Positions 42,511 to 52,676 are shown, counted from the first letter of the stretch. The stretch: 64,000 nucleotides of DNA from Enterobacteriaceae bacterium RIT691 (GCA_009668205.1 WJYM01000007.1:124001-188000), one strand, 5' to 3'. Notes: generated by a model from the sequence alone, not told the origin. Numbers and translations are program-made.

Positions 42511-44025
42511 TCAGGCTACGGCCTGAGTCGTTTTTGGCATCGCCAGACTCAGCGCCTGTTGTTCATTCGCGTCCTGATGCAGCAGTTCGCCGGCGATTTC
42601 CCCTTCGCGCATCACCACGATACGATCGGCGACCCCGAGCACTTCCGGTAAATCGCTGGAGGCAAACAGCACGGCAACCCCTGAAGCAGCGAGCGCGTAG
42701 ATAACGTTGTAGATTTCATGCTTGGCCCCCACGTCGATACCGCGGGTCGGTTCATCCAGCAGAATCACCTTCATCTCCTCGGATAGCCAGCGTCCGAGGA
42801 TCGCTTTTTGCTGGTTTCCGCCTGAGAGATTCATAATCAGCTGATCGGCACCAGGGGTTTTGATATTCAGTGATTGAATATGATGAGCGGCGTTGTTGGC
42901 CTCCCAGTCATTATTAATGAGGCAACCCGCACGAATATGCTTGCGTCTGGCGCTGATATTGATGTTATCGCGCACCGAATGCACCGGGATAATACCGTCG
43001 GCTTTCCGGTCCTCCGGGCAGAGCATCATGCCCGCGCGAATGGCATGCGCAGGTTTCTGAATGTCCACCGTCTCGCCATCAATCATCACCTGTCCGCCGG
43101 TTATCCGGGTGCCGCCAAACAGCCCTTTCATTAATTCACTGCGTCCGGCCCCCACCAGGCCAAACAGGCCGACAATTTCGCCGCTTTTCACGCTCAGACT
43201 GATTGGCTGACGCACGCCAGGTGCTTTGACGTTATCAAGGCGCAGTCTCTCCGCCCCATATTCCCGCGGCTGCCAGCCATAGATATCGCCGATCTCCCGT
43301 CCCACCATGGCCTGAACCAGACGGTCGTGGCTGACCTGCTGCATATCGTCAAATGTGCAAACGTAACGCCCGTCTTTAAACACGGTAATCGCATCGCTGA
43401 GGGCGAAAATTTCTTCCATCCGGTGTGAGACATAAATAATGACGCGCCCTTCTTTGCGCAGCTCACGAATGACACGGAACAGATTGTCGATTTCGCGGGC
43501 GGACAGCGAACTGGTGGGCTCATCAAAGGCGATCACTTTCGCATTACGCGCCAGGGCTTTGGCAATTTCCACCATCTGCCATTGGCCGATGGAGAGATAC
43601 TTCAGCGGCGTCTGTGGATCGATATCCAGCCCTAGGTGTTGCAGCTGCAGACCTGCCTCATAGTTCAGCAGCGAACGGTTGACGATCCCGCCCTTGTGCG
43701 GCAGTTGCCCGAGGTAAATGTTTTCTGCCACGGTCATCTCAGGAACCAGATGCAGCTCCTGATAAATAATCGCCACCCCGGCATTGAGCGCCGCCGTGGT
43801 ATCAGCAAAGCTGACGTCCTGCCCTTGCAGCGCCAGCGTCCCTGCGCTGGGCGTGTAGTTACCGCTGAGGATCTTCAGCAGCGTGGATTTCCCGGCACCG
43901 TTCTCCCCCATCAGCGCATGCACTTGTCCGGCATAGCAGTCAAAGCTAATGTCGGTCAGCGCTTTGACGCCAGGGAAGGTTTTGCTGATATCGCGAAATG
44001 AGAGATAAGGCTGTGACTGTTGCAT
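42511..44025 (-). CDS. araG: L-arabinose ABC transporter ATPase AraG
   Basis: A 504-residue double-ATPase subunit. The first domain has Walker [10 protein letters not shown], and the second has the degenerate GLVGAGRSE and the signature LSGGNQQK. The start is [13 protein letters not shown], with an in-frame ATG two codons upstream. It energises arabinose uptake with AraF and AraH. A tandem REP array separates it from araF. Confidence 0.97.
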   Translation of the reverse strand: MQQSQPYLSFRDISKTFPGVKALTDISFDCYAGQVHALMGENGAGKSTLLKILSGNYTPSAGTLALQGQDVSFADTTAALNAGVAIIYQELHLVPEMTVAENIYLGQLPHKGGIVNRSLLNYEAGLQLQHLGLDIDPQTPLKYLSIGQWQMVEIAKALARNAKVIAFDEPTSSLSAREIDNLFRVIRELRKEGRVIIYVSHRMEEIFALSDAITVFKDGRYVCTFDDMQQVSHDRLVQAMVGREIGDIYGWQPREYGAERLRLDNVKAPGVRQPISLSVKSGEIVGLFGLVGAGRSELMKGLFGGTRITGGQVMIDGETVDIQKPAHAIRAGMMLCPEDRKADGIIPVHSVRDNINISARRKHIRAGCLINNDWEANNAAHHIQSLNIKTPGADQLIMNLSGGNQQKAILGRWLSEEMKVILLDEPTRGIDVGAKHEIYNVIYALAASGVAVLFASSDLPEVLGVADRIVVMREGEIAGELLHQDANEQQALSLAMPKTTQAVA

Positions 44026-44068
44026 ATGCACTCCAGAGAACGCTAATTCACTTCTGCACGTCTTATTT

Positions 44069-44275
44069 TGTCGGGTGGCGCTTTGCTTACCCGACCTACA
44101 ACGTCAAAAGATGACGCTAGTCCGTATTTTGTCGGGTGGCGCTTTGCTTACCCGACCTACAACGTCAAAAGATGGTGCCAGTTCGTATTTTGTCGGGTGG
44201 CGCTTCGCTTACCCGACCTACAAAGTTAAATGATGACGCCAGTCCGTAGGCCCGGTAAGCGTCAGCGCCACCGGG
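44069..44275. repeat. Tandem REP array between araF and araG
   Basis: Three nearly identical palindromes (TGTCGGGTGGCGC...TACCCGACCTACA, at 44069-44100, 44130-44161 and 44191-44222) recur at an exact 61-bp period together with the linker. A fourth, diverged and oppositely built element is at about 44250-44275. The array is inside the araFGH operon, where mRNA hairpins could protect the upstream araF message and reduce araGH. Confidence 0.9.
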
Positions 44276-44284
44276 CAATTTAAA

Positions 44285-45265
44285 TCACAGCCCTTTCTTC
44301 GCCAGCTCTTCTTTGAAGTTGTCGCGAGTGATCAGCACCACGTCCGTCACGGCGGTAAATTTCGGCGGCTCTACGTTTTTCTGTACCCAGTTGTAGAGCA
44401 GTTCACTGGTTTTATAACCGTGAACATCCGGACTCGGCAGCAGCGAGCCGTAGAAGCCGGTCGGCTGGGCTTTGGAGAGTTCGTTAACCGCATCAACACC
44501 GTTGATACCGATACCGATGACATCCGGAGCTTTAAAGCCCTGACCTTCGGTAGCACGCACGCCGCCCAGCACGGTGTTGTCATTCATACCGAGTACCAGC
44601 CAGTGCTTCACGCCCGGATGCTGAACCAGCAGTGAGTTGCCCGCATCGAAGGCACCAGGGATATCGTTGGATTTGGTTGGCACCTGATAGATTTGCGCTG
44701 CCGGGAAGCCCGCTTTTTTCAATGCATCCATGGAGCCGGTGGTACGGCGGCGCGCCGTGTCGAGTTCATCGGCGGTAATGGCCATCACGCCGGTGTCTTT
44801 CACATCCCAGCCACGCTTCTGCATCTCTTTGAACAGTTCATCACCCTGACGGGCACCGATCTCACTGGCGGCCATCATCACCAACGGTACGGTATCCATC
44901 GGTTTGCCTTTGGCGTTGACGAACTGGTCATCCACGGTGATCACTTTCATGTCATAGCTGCGGGCTTTGGCCATAATGGCCGGCCCCAATTTCGGATCCG
45001 GTGTGCAGATAACAAACCCTTTCGCACCGTTGGCCGCCAGACTGTCGATAGCATTGAGGGTCTTCTCACCATCCGGTACGGCAATCTTAATGACGTCAAA
45101 GCCCAAATCTTTCCCGGCTTTATCGGCGAAGCGCCATTCGGTCTGGAACCACGGCTCTTCCGGCTGTTTGACCAGAAAACCGAGCTTCATGGTTTCCGCG
45201 ATAGCTGATTGTGACATAACCGCGGCGAGCCCAACGGCCGCCAGCGCTTTAGTAAATTTGTGCAT
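44285..45265 (-). CDS. araF: L-arabinose-binding periplasmic protein AraF
   Basis: A 326-residue periplasmic binding protein. Start at MHKFTKALAAVG, with GGAG upstream; the frame extends 34 codons further but lacks family support. The signal peptide ends SQSAIA. It ends KKGL, three residues shorter than E. coli. Upstream (45266-45547, no gene) the minus strand carries TATGGATAAT and TAGC-type segments that resemble AraC half-sites, and a TGTGA half of a CRP site; these are suggestive only. Confidence 0.96.
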   Translation of the reverse strand: MHKFTKALAAVGLAAVMSQSAIAETMKLGFLVKQPEEPWFQTEWRFADKAGKDLGFDVIKIAVPDGEKTLNAIDSLAANGAKGFVICTPDPKLGPAIMAKARSYDMKVITVDDQFVNAKGKPMDTVPLVMMAASEIGARQGDELFKEMQKRGWDVKDTGVMAITADELDTARRRTTGSMDALKKAGFPAAQIYQVPTKSNDIPGAFDAGNSLLVQHPGVKHWLVLGMNDNTVLGGVRATEGQGFKAPDVIGIGINGVDAVNELSKAQPTGFYGSLLPSPDVHGYKTSELLYNWVQKNVEPPKFTAVTDVVLITRDNFKEELAKKGL

Positions 45266-45472
45266 GCTTAACTCCAGCTTTAATGATTTTTTTCGTAGGG
45301 GTATTTTCTGAATCAGTTTTTTATCAGCAGTAAAACAATGCATTAGCGGTTTCGCTTTCAAGAGCATTTGCGCTGAATCATTAATAGCGGGAAATTAATT
45401 ATCCATAGGAGAGCGCCATCACACCGCAGAATTACAGTGGTTGCGTACATATATTCAGTGAAAAAAGACATA

Positions 45473-45503
45473 AAAAAAGGGAGAATTGTCAGACAATTCC
45501 CCC
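45473..45503 (-). terminator. Terminator of the DJ-1/PfpI gene
   Basis: A minus-strand stem of GAATTGTC with its complement (45492-45499 and 45483-45490), extended by GGGG/CTCC-type pairs and followed by seven T residues. Confidence 0.75.
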
Positions 45504-45547
45504 TGCAGTTAGCAATATTATCTATATCAACAGCCAACCCATCCTTA

Positions 45548-46108
45548 TCACGGCCAACGGTAATAAATATGTTCGGCATGGTCGCGCGCAGCAGCCTCAT
45601 CACCGAGTAACCGGCTGGCAACCGTTAAGGCAAAGTCAAACACATGGCCAAGGCCCTTTCCGCTGATCAGATTCCCATCCTCCACGACGGGCGCATCGAC
45701 ATAATGGCCGTCGGTGACATCCTGCCAAAGCTCACCGGAACAGACGTAATTTCGCCCCTTCAGCAGCTGATTTCCCCCCAACACTCGCGCGGCGGCAGAA
45801 CAAATAGGACAAATCAATTTTCCGGCAGCATCATGGGTGGCAACAAAATCGATAACCTGAGCGCTGGCGGCCAGATTCATGCTGCCCTGCGGTCCGCCTG
45901 GCAGCACGACCGCGTCATACAACGTGCCGCTCCGTTCAGCCAGCGTGCTGTCTGCCACCATCGGGATCTGATGATAGCTGGTCACTGCACGTGACTCGGA
46001 GCAGGCCAGTGTCTCCACCTCCAACTGCAGGCGACGCAAAATATCAATGGTGACAATGGCCTCACCTTCTTCGAATCCAGGGGCCAGCAGCACTGCAACT
46101 TTCTTCAT
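45548..46108 (-). CDS. DJ-1/PfpI family protein
   Basis: A 186-residue cytoplasmic protein of the DJ-1/ThiJ/PfpI superfamily. It has the opening MKKVAVLLAPGFEEGEA with the conserved Glu and the nucleophile-elbow Cys in ICPICSAAARVL (near residue 105). Relatives act as glyoxalases, deglycases, chaperones or amidases; which one applies is not shown. It lies between araF and ftnB, is transcribed with neither, and has its own terminator. E. coli K-12 has no gene at this position. Confidence 0.85.
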   Translation of the reverse strand: MKKVAVLLAPGFEEGEAIVTIDILRRLQLEVETLACSESRAVTSYHQIPMVADSTLAERSGTLYDAVVLPGGPQGSMNLAASAQVIDFVATHDAAGKLICPICSAAARVLGGNQLLKGRNYVCSGELWQDVTDGHYVDAPVVEDGNLISGKGLGHVFDFALTVASRLLGDEAAARDHAEHIYYRWP

Positions 46109-46309
46109 CTGATACTCCTTCAGATCAATTTTCCATCATAAGCGCTTTTCATTTACTCGGATAAATATGATCTATTGCAATATGGGTTAAATACAGGTTG
46201 GGTCTGAATCACCTGATGGTGAAAAGCGGGACAGACTATTGCCATTATCTGATGATCCGGACTGTTAACTGCGTCTCAGTTTTTAATATTAAACGGGTAA
46301 TAATATTAT

Positions 46310-46513
46310 TCAGCACATCATCCTGTCATAAATGTCGTTTATCCCACGGACATACTGTAGATTACGCTTAATTGCAGCATCATGTAACGAACAGTAAATA
46401 TTAACTCTTAAGAGTTTTCTTATGCTTTTAAGGGGCGTATTCTGGTCAGGGTCAAGGCAGTCAATGTCGTAGACCCCCTCCGAATGCATGAGCACATAAA
46501 TAATGTCGGACAC
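46310..46513 (-). CDS. Small hypothetical protein upstream of ftnB
   Basis: A 67-codon open frame ([20 protein letters not shown]...) divergent from ftnB, 57 bp away. It has no recognised family, no signal peptide, and an acidic N-terminal half followed by a basic, Cys-containing half. The surrounding gap (46109-46570) has no other gene. It may be a real small gene or a chance reading frame. Confidence 0.3.
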   Translation of the reverse strand: MSDIIYVLMHSEGVYDIDCLDPDQNTPLKSIRKLLRVNIYCSLHDAAIKRNLQYVRGINDIYDRMMC

Positions 46514-46570
46514 CTGATGACCTCACTTTATTTAATCGCTAACGTCTCTTTTGGAAATAAGGATATTAAC

Positions 46571-47074
46571 ATGGCTGTTTCAGGAATAGTTCAAAAGCTG
46601 AATACCCAGATGAATCAGGAATTCTATGCATCCAATTTATACCTGCGTTTGAGCGACTGGTGCTCCGAACATAAACTCACCGGCACGGCCACTTTTTTAC
46701 GCTCGCAGGCGCAATCCAACGTCACACATATGATGCGCGTTTTCGATTTTATGAAAAAGGCGGGAGCATACCCGATAGTGAAAGCCTCTCAGCCTTGTGA
46801 CGATAACTATGCAACGCTGGAAGACCTTTTCCTGAAAACGCTGACCGAACACCAGCATCGCAGCACGTCGCTGTCCGCGTTAGCCCTTGAGGCCAAAGCG
46901 CTGCAGGATGACAGTACGCTGAGCTTTTTGAATACGCTGGAAAAAGAGCAGCAGCAGGACGGCATTCTGTTGCAGACCATTCTCGACGAAGTGCGCAATG
47001 CCAAAAAAGCCGGACTGTGCATGTACCAGACCGATCAGCATCTGTTGAACGTTGTGCATCACCAGCAGCATTAA
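46571..47074 (+). CDS. ftnB: Ferritin-like protein FtnB
   Basis: A 167-residue non-haem ferritin family protein, formerly YecI. The ATG before [20 protein letters not shown] gives the E. coli length. Compared with FtnA of this window, the ferroxidase Glu of AQEEMTH is replaced (AQSNVTH), so iron oxidation at the usual di-iron site is impaired, as known for FtnB. In Salmonella FtnB is linked to repair of iron-sulfur clusters under oxidative stress. Confidence 0.94.
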   Translation: MAVSGIVQKLNTQMNQEFYASNLYLRLSDWCSEHKLTGTATFLRSQAQSNVTHMMRVFDFMKKAGAYPIVKASQPCDDNYATLEDLFLKTLTEHQHRSTSLSALALEAKALQDDSTLSFLNTLEKEQQQDGILLQTILDEVRNAKKAGLCMYQTDQHLLNVVHHQQH

Positions 47075-47115
47075 TCTCTGATGGCCATGCTATCAGGGCA
47101 AAAACGGATGATGTC

Positions 47116-47143
47116 AAAAAACGGCGCTGAATGCGCCGTTTTT
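47116..47143. terminator. Bidirectional terminator between ftnB and yecJ
   Basis: An 11-bp stem (47117-47127 with 47133-47143) with A-tract and T-tract flanks and a 5-nt loop, between convergent genes. Confidence 0.9.
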
Positions 47144-47145
47144 GA

Positions 47146-47394
47146 TTAATGGGTGTTGCCTTCCTGCGATGTAAACTTGAGTTCAATCAACGCGATGGCT
47201 TTCTGTACCGCGCGCGCGGTGACCGGGTCGGCACTGGCAGCGCTGAAATCTATCGCACGCAGCTGACTGGCCATCTTTTCACGGACCTCAACGGGCGCAA
47301 TAACGTCAATAACATCAAGAATTTGTTTGATAACCAGCTGACAGGCGACGATGTCAGAAACCAGCTCGTCGTTTTCGGTAAGATTTTGGGACAT
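47146..47394 (-). CDS. yecJ: YecJ, DUF2766 protein
   Basis: An 82-residue cytoplasmic protein that matches E. coli YecJ almost identically in its first 40 residues ([20 protein letters not shown]). Function is unknown. It neighbours ftnB in E. coli too. Confidence 0.92.
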   Translation of the reverse strand: MSQNLTENDELVSDIVACQLVIKQILDVIDVIAPVEVREKMASQLRAIDFSAASADPVTARAVQKAIALIELKFTSQEGNTH

Positions 47395-47525
47395 GATTCA
47401 CTCCTGTTTTCCAGACCGCAATAGTAACCCGAATTGCGGTGGCAAAAAGAAAAATCTCAGCGCTATCTCGTGATCGCCAGTGGATACGCGTAGAGTTAAG
47501 TTTTTAGGAAAACGGCTGTTTTATC

Positions 47526-48944
47526 ATGACTGAAAATATCTCCGCAAAGGAGAAAAGCGGTTTGTCCCCCGCCGCGCTGCTCGTCGCAGGTGCCTTTTTT
47601 ATGGAGTTTCTCGACGGCACCGTGATTGCCACCGCACTGCCGGACATGGCAAAGAGCTTTGGCGTCGACGCCGTTGCCCTGAACATCGGGATCAGCGCCT
47701 ATCTGATTACGCTCGCAGTACTGATCCCCGCCAGTGGCTGGATAGCTGACCGTTTCGGCGCGCGAAAAATCTTCGCCCTTGCGCTGGCTATTTTCACTGT
47801 CGCGTCGGTTTTCTGCGGCCTCGCCACCAGCGTTAACAGCTTTGTCGCGATGCGTGTTTTGCAGGGCGTCGGCGGCGCGCTGATGGTCCCCGTTGGCCGT
47901 CTGGCTGTGCTGCGTACCACCCCCAAACATCAGTTAATCACCGCCATCGCGACGCTCACCTGGCCCGCGCTGGTCGCCCCGATTATCGGCCCACCGCTGG
48001 GCGGGTTTATCACCAGTTTTGCCAGCTGGCGTTGGATCTTCTTTATCAATGTGCCGCTTGGGATCATCGCCATTGTTCTCGCCCTGCGGATAATCCCGAA
48101 CATTCGCGACGACGACCGCCGACCGTTCGATATTCCCGGTTTTATCGCCACGGCGGTGGCAATGGTGAGCCTCGTCTACGCGATGGAAGCCTTCGGTGCA
48201 GAAGGCGGCGTCCGTTATCTGCCCTTTGTGCTGCTGGCCGTGGGGAGTCTGGCGTTCGGTTTTGCTCTGCGCCACTTTAAACGAAGCCCGTCACCCATGA
48301 TTCGCCTTGATGCGCTGCAGGTACCCACTTTCAGAGTCACCCTGTACGGCGGCTCACTGTTCCGCGCGTCCATCAGTGCGGTCCCTTTCCTGCTTCCGTT
48401 GCTATTCCAGGTTGGATTTGGCATGGATCCCTTCCACGCCGGGCTGCTGGTGTTGGCCGTTTTCGTCGGTAATCTGACGATTAAACCCGCCACCACGCCA
48501 CTGATCCGCAAACTGGGCTTTCGCCGCCTGCTGTTGATTAACGGTGCGCTTAACGTGCTGGCACTGTTGGCCTGCGCGTTCCTGACGCCACAGACCCCCG
48601 TCTGGCTGATTATGCTGATCCTCTACCTTGGCGGCGTTTTCCGTTCGATTCAGTTTACCGGCGTCAGCACGCTGGCTTTTGCCGATGTCCCCTCGCCACA
48701 AATGAGCTACGCCAATACGCTGTTCAGCACCGCCACGCAGTTGGCCGTTGGGCTTGGGATCACGCTCGGGGCAATTGGCATCCGTCTGGGTGAAAAGATC
48801 AGTGTCTGGATGGATCTCAGCGCTATTCCGGGTATCAGCTTCCGCCTGGCCTTTGTGTTTATTGCGCTGATTTGCCTGCTGGGCATGACAGACACGCTGC
48901 AGCTTAGCCGCGATGCAGGCAGCTCGGTGTCAAAAAAGAAATGA
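47526..48944 (+). CDS. MFS drug efflux transporter, DHA2 (EmrB/MdtD-like) family
   Basis: A 472-residue inner-membrane protein with about 13-14 hydrophobic segments. The family signature in helix 1 is FFMEFLDGTVIATALPDMA, followed by the motif-A loop GWIADRFGARKIF and motif C WPALVAPIIGPPLGG. It resembles MdtD and other proton-driven multidrug pumps, but the substrate is unknown. It is absent from this place in E. coli K-12. It shares a terminator with the convergent isomerase gene. Confidence 0.87.
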   Translation: MTENISAKEKSGLSPAALLVAGAFFMEFLDGTVIATALPDMAKSFGVDAVALNIGISAYLITLAVLIPASGWIADRFGARKIFALALAIFTVASVFCGLATSVNSFVAMRVLQGVGGALMVPVGRLAVLRTTPKHQLITAIATLTWPALVAPIIGPPLGGFITSFASWRWIFFINVPLGIIAIVLALRIIPNIRDDDRRPFDIPGFIATAVAMVSLVYAMEAFGAEGGVRYLPFVLLAVGSLAFGFALRHFKRSPSPMIRLDALQVPTFRVTLYGGSLFRASISAVPFLLPLLFQVGFGMDPFHAGLLVLAVFVGNLTIKPATTPLIRKLGFRRLLLINGALNVLALLACAFLTPQTPVWLIMLILYLGGVFRSIQFTGVSTLAFADVPSPQMSYANTLFSTATQLAVGLGITLGAIGIRLGEKISVWMDLSAIPGISFRLAFVFIALICLLGMTDTLQLSRDAGSSVSKKK

Positions 48945-48946
48945 AA

Positions 48947-48968
48947 AATGCCCGGCAGCCCGGGCATT
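48947..48968. terminator. Terminator between the efflux gene and the isomerase gene
   Basis: A 9-bp stem (48947-48955 with 48960-48968) with a 4-nt loop in the 42-bp gap between convergent genes. Confidence 0.8.
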
Positions 48969-48986
48969 TACGGTGAATGAGGATGA

Positions 48987-49625
48987 TTAATTCAGGATCT
49001 GGCGCACAAACGCTTCAATCGCTTTGTCCTGACAGTTCTCGAAGAAACATTGCTGGAAGCGCTGGCCGGAGACCGCCGTTTTCACCAGTTCCGGATCGAT
49101 GGCGCGCAGGGTATCGAGATAGTTCTCTTTGACCACCGCGGCTTTCACCTGATTGAGGATCCCGGCGTTACGCACCTGAGGCTCTTTACGCTCCGGTGGA
49201 TACCCTTCGCCGTTGCGGCCGGTGAAGGCTTTCTCAAAGATAAAGCGCACATTCAGCTCTGCGCCCCAGCCGAAACCTTTAGCAAAAGGCAGAGAGAGCG
49301 CATTGCCGTTGTTAATTTGCGCGAACAGGAACGCATCCGCTGGATCAATACAGTAGCCGCAGACCACACCTGGGTGAATATTCAGCGACATCAGCGCTCC
49401 CTGCCCGGTGCCGCAGCCGGTCACGACAAAATCGACCGCTTTGGCATTCAGCAGAATGCTGGCCATAATCCCCAGGTGGATATAGGTCAGATGATGATCC
49501 TGCTCGTCGCTCATCCCCACGTTATAGACCGGGAAACCTTTTTCACCCGCGACCGCGTTCAACTCGCGCAGGATGGTGGCATTTTTCGCCGCCTGGCTGT
49601 TTTCCATCATCAGTGCAATTTTCAT
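48987..49625 (-). CDS. RpiB/LacA/LacB-family sugar isomerase, DhuI-like
   Basis: A 212-residue protein of the RpiB/LacAB fold, longer than true RpiB (about 150). The opening MKIALMMENSQAAKN, the block VTGCGTGQGALMSLN with the Cys used as base, and the closing FFENCQD agree with the streptococcal type named DhuI. DhuI isomerises 4-deoxy-L-threo-5-hexosulose uronate, the product released by GH105/GH88 hydrolases. A GH105 gene is 42 kb away in this window. KduI does the same reaction in other enterobacteria. Substrate is therefore inferred. Confidence 0.7.
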   Translation of the reverse strand: MKIALMMENSQAAKNATILRELNAVAGEKGFPVYNVGMSDEQDHHLTYIHLGIMASILLNAKAVDFVVTGCGTGQGALMSLNIHPGVVCGYCIDPADAFLFAQINNGNALSLPFAKGFGWGAELNVRFIFEKAFTGRNGEGYPPERKEPQVRNAGILNQVKAAVVKENYLDTLRAIDPELVKTAVSGQRFQQCFFENCQDKAIEAFVRQILN

Positions 49626-49872
49626 TTTTTCTCTCCAGAATTCGGGGCGGATGGCTCCGCAGTGACCTGACAGGATGCCTTACCTTACCCCTCATCAAAC
49701 ATGCATTCAAATTTAATGAAATAATGTTTCATTAAATTCTGGTGAGTTCACAGTTTTAGCGTCAATCCGCAGAATGGATGATCATTCACAAAAACGAGAA
49801 TTCTCTCCCCCGACCAACAAGGTCCTGGTTAGACTGAAAAAAAGCGATACGCTGATAATCAGGAACTCCCCT

Positions 49873-52044
49873 GTGCAGAACATGCCTCATTCCTTGCTGG
49901 CTTTACTCTGGATGCTGTGCCTCGTTCTGCCTTTCTCACTGCAGGCTGAGCCTCAACAGGGCGCTATTTCAGCCACTCCGGTGCCCGTCTGGCTTTTCGA
50001 TGCTGAGAACTTTGAATTCTGGCGCGATCGTCAGGGCAACTATCAGGGCTATTACACAGAAATCATTCGCGAAATAAATAAACGCTACGGTTACGCATTG
50101 GAACTCCATCCCATCAGTGGCGAAGAGATTGGCAAACGCTTTGCCGCCGACAGCCCGGGTGTCTACGCGGGCGTGTTGCGTACGGAAGAACGCGCGCGCA
50201 CTAAAATTCTGTCTGCACGCCTGTTCGACAACGAAGTGCTTGCCGCCAGCCTCAGTCGCACAGCGACGGTGCCGGATGACCTCAATAATACCCGTGTGAT
50301 TTTTCGACGCGACGATGCGACCCATCTGCAGGTCGATCAGCATTATCCGTGGTTGAAGTTCCGCCAGGTGATTCTGGTCGACAGCAGCACGGAAGCCTTT
50401 ACTTTGCTGCGGCAGCGGAAAGCCGACTTTTATATCAACGACGATTCTGAGATGGATGACACGCTGCATTACTACACGATGTCACGCCCGTTCGCCGATC
50501 TCCGCCTCGCCTCGGTGCTGGGTTTCAGCCCGGAACTGCGTCCTCTGCGCGACAACATCAACAAGCTGATTACCGAGTGGCAGCAAAACGGGCGCCTCAA
50601 AGCGCTGGAAAACAGCAGTAAACGTAATTATCTGCTTAGCCGTATTCAAATCACGCCAGAAGCCGCCAGTTGGATACGTAATAATCGGCTAACCCTGTGG
50701 CTGCCGAAGAATGAAAACTTCGCCCCGCTGCTGTGGCAGGATAACCAGGGCTATCACGGTAGTGCGATGGATATGATCCACGATATGCGAGATTTACTGC
50801 ATATCCAGGTCGACGTTAAGTACACCGATAACTACGTAGAGCACCTGTACCAGGAGGGCTGGCCCATCCGGATGGTCGATATTGTCGAAAGCCGTGATGA
50901 CTCGCTCGCCGACGGGATCATTGGCCCGGCCCTTTCCTGGCATAACGCCTACTACAATCGCGCAGAGCAGCCTTTCCTGTGGGACGAAGAACAGGTCCGG
51001 TATAAGCGCGTGGGGGTGCTCAAAGGCTCGTTCTCCGCCTTCTATTTACGCCAGCGCTTTGGTAATGATGTCACGCTGGTGTCGGCGGACTCCGTTGAAG
51101 CGTTGATCAACGATATCAACAAGCAGAAGATTGATTTCATTCTTGGCGACTTAAGCTCACTGGAAGGCTCGCTGCGCGGCAACGATCTCTTCCGCGGGGT
51201 CCTCAAGGTCGCCGGGCTGACGCGTTCTGACTACAAAATTGTCTCCTGGGTCAGCAAGGAGCATCCGCTGCATTCGCTGTTGACGCAAATTCACCTGATT
51301 TCAAGCTATCGGACACAGCTGGAGCGCCAACCCGAAAAACCGCTGTTCCCTGATCTCAGCAAAAACACCTTTAAAATTATCAGCGTAGTGCTGTTTATCA
51401 GTATGTTGTTCAGCCTGTGCCTGCTGTGGTTGATGTGGCGGCACATGAAGCAGAGCCAGGCCGTCAGCCGCAGTATTGTCGAAGCGATGGAGAAAGTGAA
51501 CCGCGCGCATGATGATGAAACCGGCAGCCACGTTAAGCGCGTCTCGGCCTACTGCGGCCTGCTGGCGCGTGAGATCGGCCTGTCGCGAAAAATGGTGCAC
51601 GATATCGAACGTTTCGCCTCACTGCATGATGTCGGAAAAATTGCGGTGCCCGAGCGGATCTTACATAAGCAGGGGGCGCTCGATCCCGACGAATTTGCCG
51701 AAATGAAACTGCATACGGTGAAAGGCTGGCGCATTATTCAGGGGCTGGCGCTGGGGCCGGTTGCAGAGAATATAATTCATTATCACCATGAGAAATGGGA
51801 CGGCAGCGGCTATCCGGCTGGCCTTTGCGCGGAACAGATCCCGATTGAAGCCAGGATCCTCGCGCTGGCAGACGTCTACGACGCACTGCGACAAAAACGC
51901 GTCTATAAGCCAGGCTTCACCCATGAGCATGCCTGTTCACTGATCATTGCCGGTGCCGGGCACCATTTTGATCCTGTGCTGGTCAACCGTTTTCAGCAGC
52001 TTCATCTGACGTTCAAAGCCATTTTTGACAGCCACGCCGACTAA
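49873..52044 (+). CDS. HD-GYP c-di-GMP phosphodiesterase with two periplasmic solute-binding domains
   Basis: About 723 residues from GTG 49873, chosen because AGGAA lies 8 nt before it. The frame is open to an ATG at 49774, and an ATG at 49882 starts the signal sequence MPHSLLALLWMLCLVLPFSLQA. Two tandem bacterial solute-binding family 3 domains in the periplasm (about 35-250 and 265-480) precede one membrane helix (about 500-522) and a cytoplasmic HD-GYP domain. Intact motifs are SLHDVGK near 582 and HHEKWDGSGYP near 637, so hydrolysis of c-di-GMP is expected. The ligand of the binding domains is unknown. E. coli K-12 has no such gene here. Confidence 0.9.
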   Translation: MQNMPHSLLALLWMLCLVLPFSLQAEPQQGAISATPVPVWLFDAENFEFWRDRQGNYQGYYTEIIREINKRYGYALELHPISGEEIGKRFAADSPGVYAGVLRTEERARTKILSARLFDNEVLAASLSRTATVPDDLNNTRVIFRRDDATHLQVDQHYPWLKFRQVILVDSSTEAFTLLRQRKADFYINDDSEMDDTLHYYTMSRPFADLRLASVLGFSPELRPLRDNINKLITEWQQNGRLKALENSSKRNYLLSRIQITPEAASWIRNNRLTLWLPKNENFAPLLWQDNQGYHGSAMDMIHDMRDLLHIQVDVKYTDNYVEHLYQEGWPIRMVDIVESRDDSLADGIIGPALSWHNAYYNRAEQPFLWDEEQVRYKRVGVLKGSFSAFYLRQRFGNDVTLVSADSVEALINDINKQKIDFILGDLSSLEGSLRGNDLFRGVLKVAGLTRSDYKIVSWVSKEHPLHSLLTQIHLISSYRTQLERQPEKPLFPDLSKNTFKIISVVLFISMLFSLCLLWLMWRHMKQSQAVSRSIVEAMEKVNRAHDDETGSHVKRVSAYCGLLAREIGLSRKMVHDIERFASLHDVGKIAVPERILHKQGALDPDEFAEMKLHTVKGWRIIQGLALGPVAENIIHYHHEKWDGSGYPAGLCAEQIPIEARILALADVYDALRQKRVYKPGFTHEHACSLIIAGAGHHFDPVLVNRFQQLHLTFKAIFDSHAD

Positions 52045-52151
52045 CCCGGCTGGTTGGAAAAAGTAGCGTGGGATCTACAGGTTATTCAGGGGATTGCTCA
52101 GATGCGCGCTCAGGTAGGATATCGCGATCGGATCTTTACGCAGAGTGAGCC

Positions 52152-52487
52152 ATGAAGAAACTCATCCCCGTCGCCGTGGCGATGGTACTTTCCGCCTGTG
52201 CAGTTCACCGTCAGGCAAACGTCACAGACGCCGATGCCAACAGCGGCGTTGTCCGTCTCACCTATGGCCAGGCCATGCTGCAATCGGCCACCACGGATAA
52301 CTACGTCGCCAATGGCACCGCCACCAAACAGTGTCAGCAAATGGGCTATGCCGCGGCCGTTCCGTTTGGCCAACCCGTGACCACCTGCACGGTCACCAGC
52401 GGATCGCTATGCATGAATGAAAGCGTCACCCTGCAGTACCAGTGTCGTGGCATCGCCGTCACCCCAACCCAAAACACCTATTATTAA
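52152..52487 (+). CDS. yecR: YecR-like lipoprotein
   Basis: A 111-residue lipoprotein with lipobox LSAC (Cys16) and a conserved block VVRLTYGQAMLQSATTDN. It matches YecR, whose gene is FlhDC-dependent in E. coli and lies before ftnA there as well. Function is unknown. The promoter was not located. Confidence 0.85.
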   Translation: MKKLIPVAVAMVLSACAVHRQANVTDADANSGVVRLTYGQAMLQSATTDNYVANGTATKQCQQMGYAAAVPFGQPVTTCTVTSGSLCMNESVTLQYQCRGIAVTPTQNTYY

Positions 52488-52676
52488 TCACCCACGCTGC
52501 TGAAATAATTTTCGGCAGCCCAATAAAACGTCATCGTTATTATTTAGCAGCTGCAATGCGTTTTATTCCCATTTGCATTTAACAAATTTTATTTTTTATT
52601 TTACCTTTTGCAAATACTTTAATTACAAATTAGACTTTCCGCGTACTTCTCTGAGCCTGATATTACGGAGCAAACC

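Noticed and set aside
44032..44284. CRISPR array
   Set aside because: The repeated unit includes the 'spacer' part with nearly the same sequence each time, and the palindromes are REP type. No cas genes are near.
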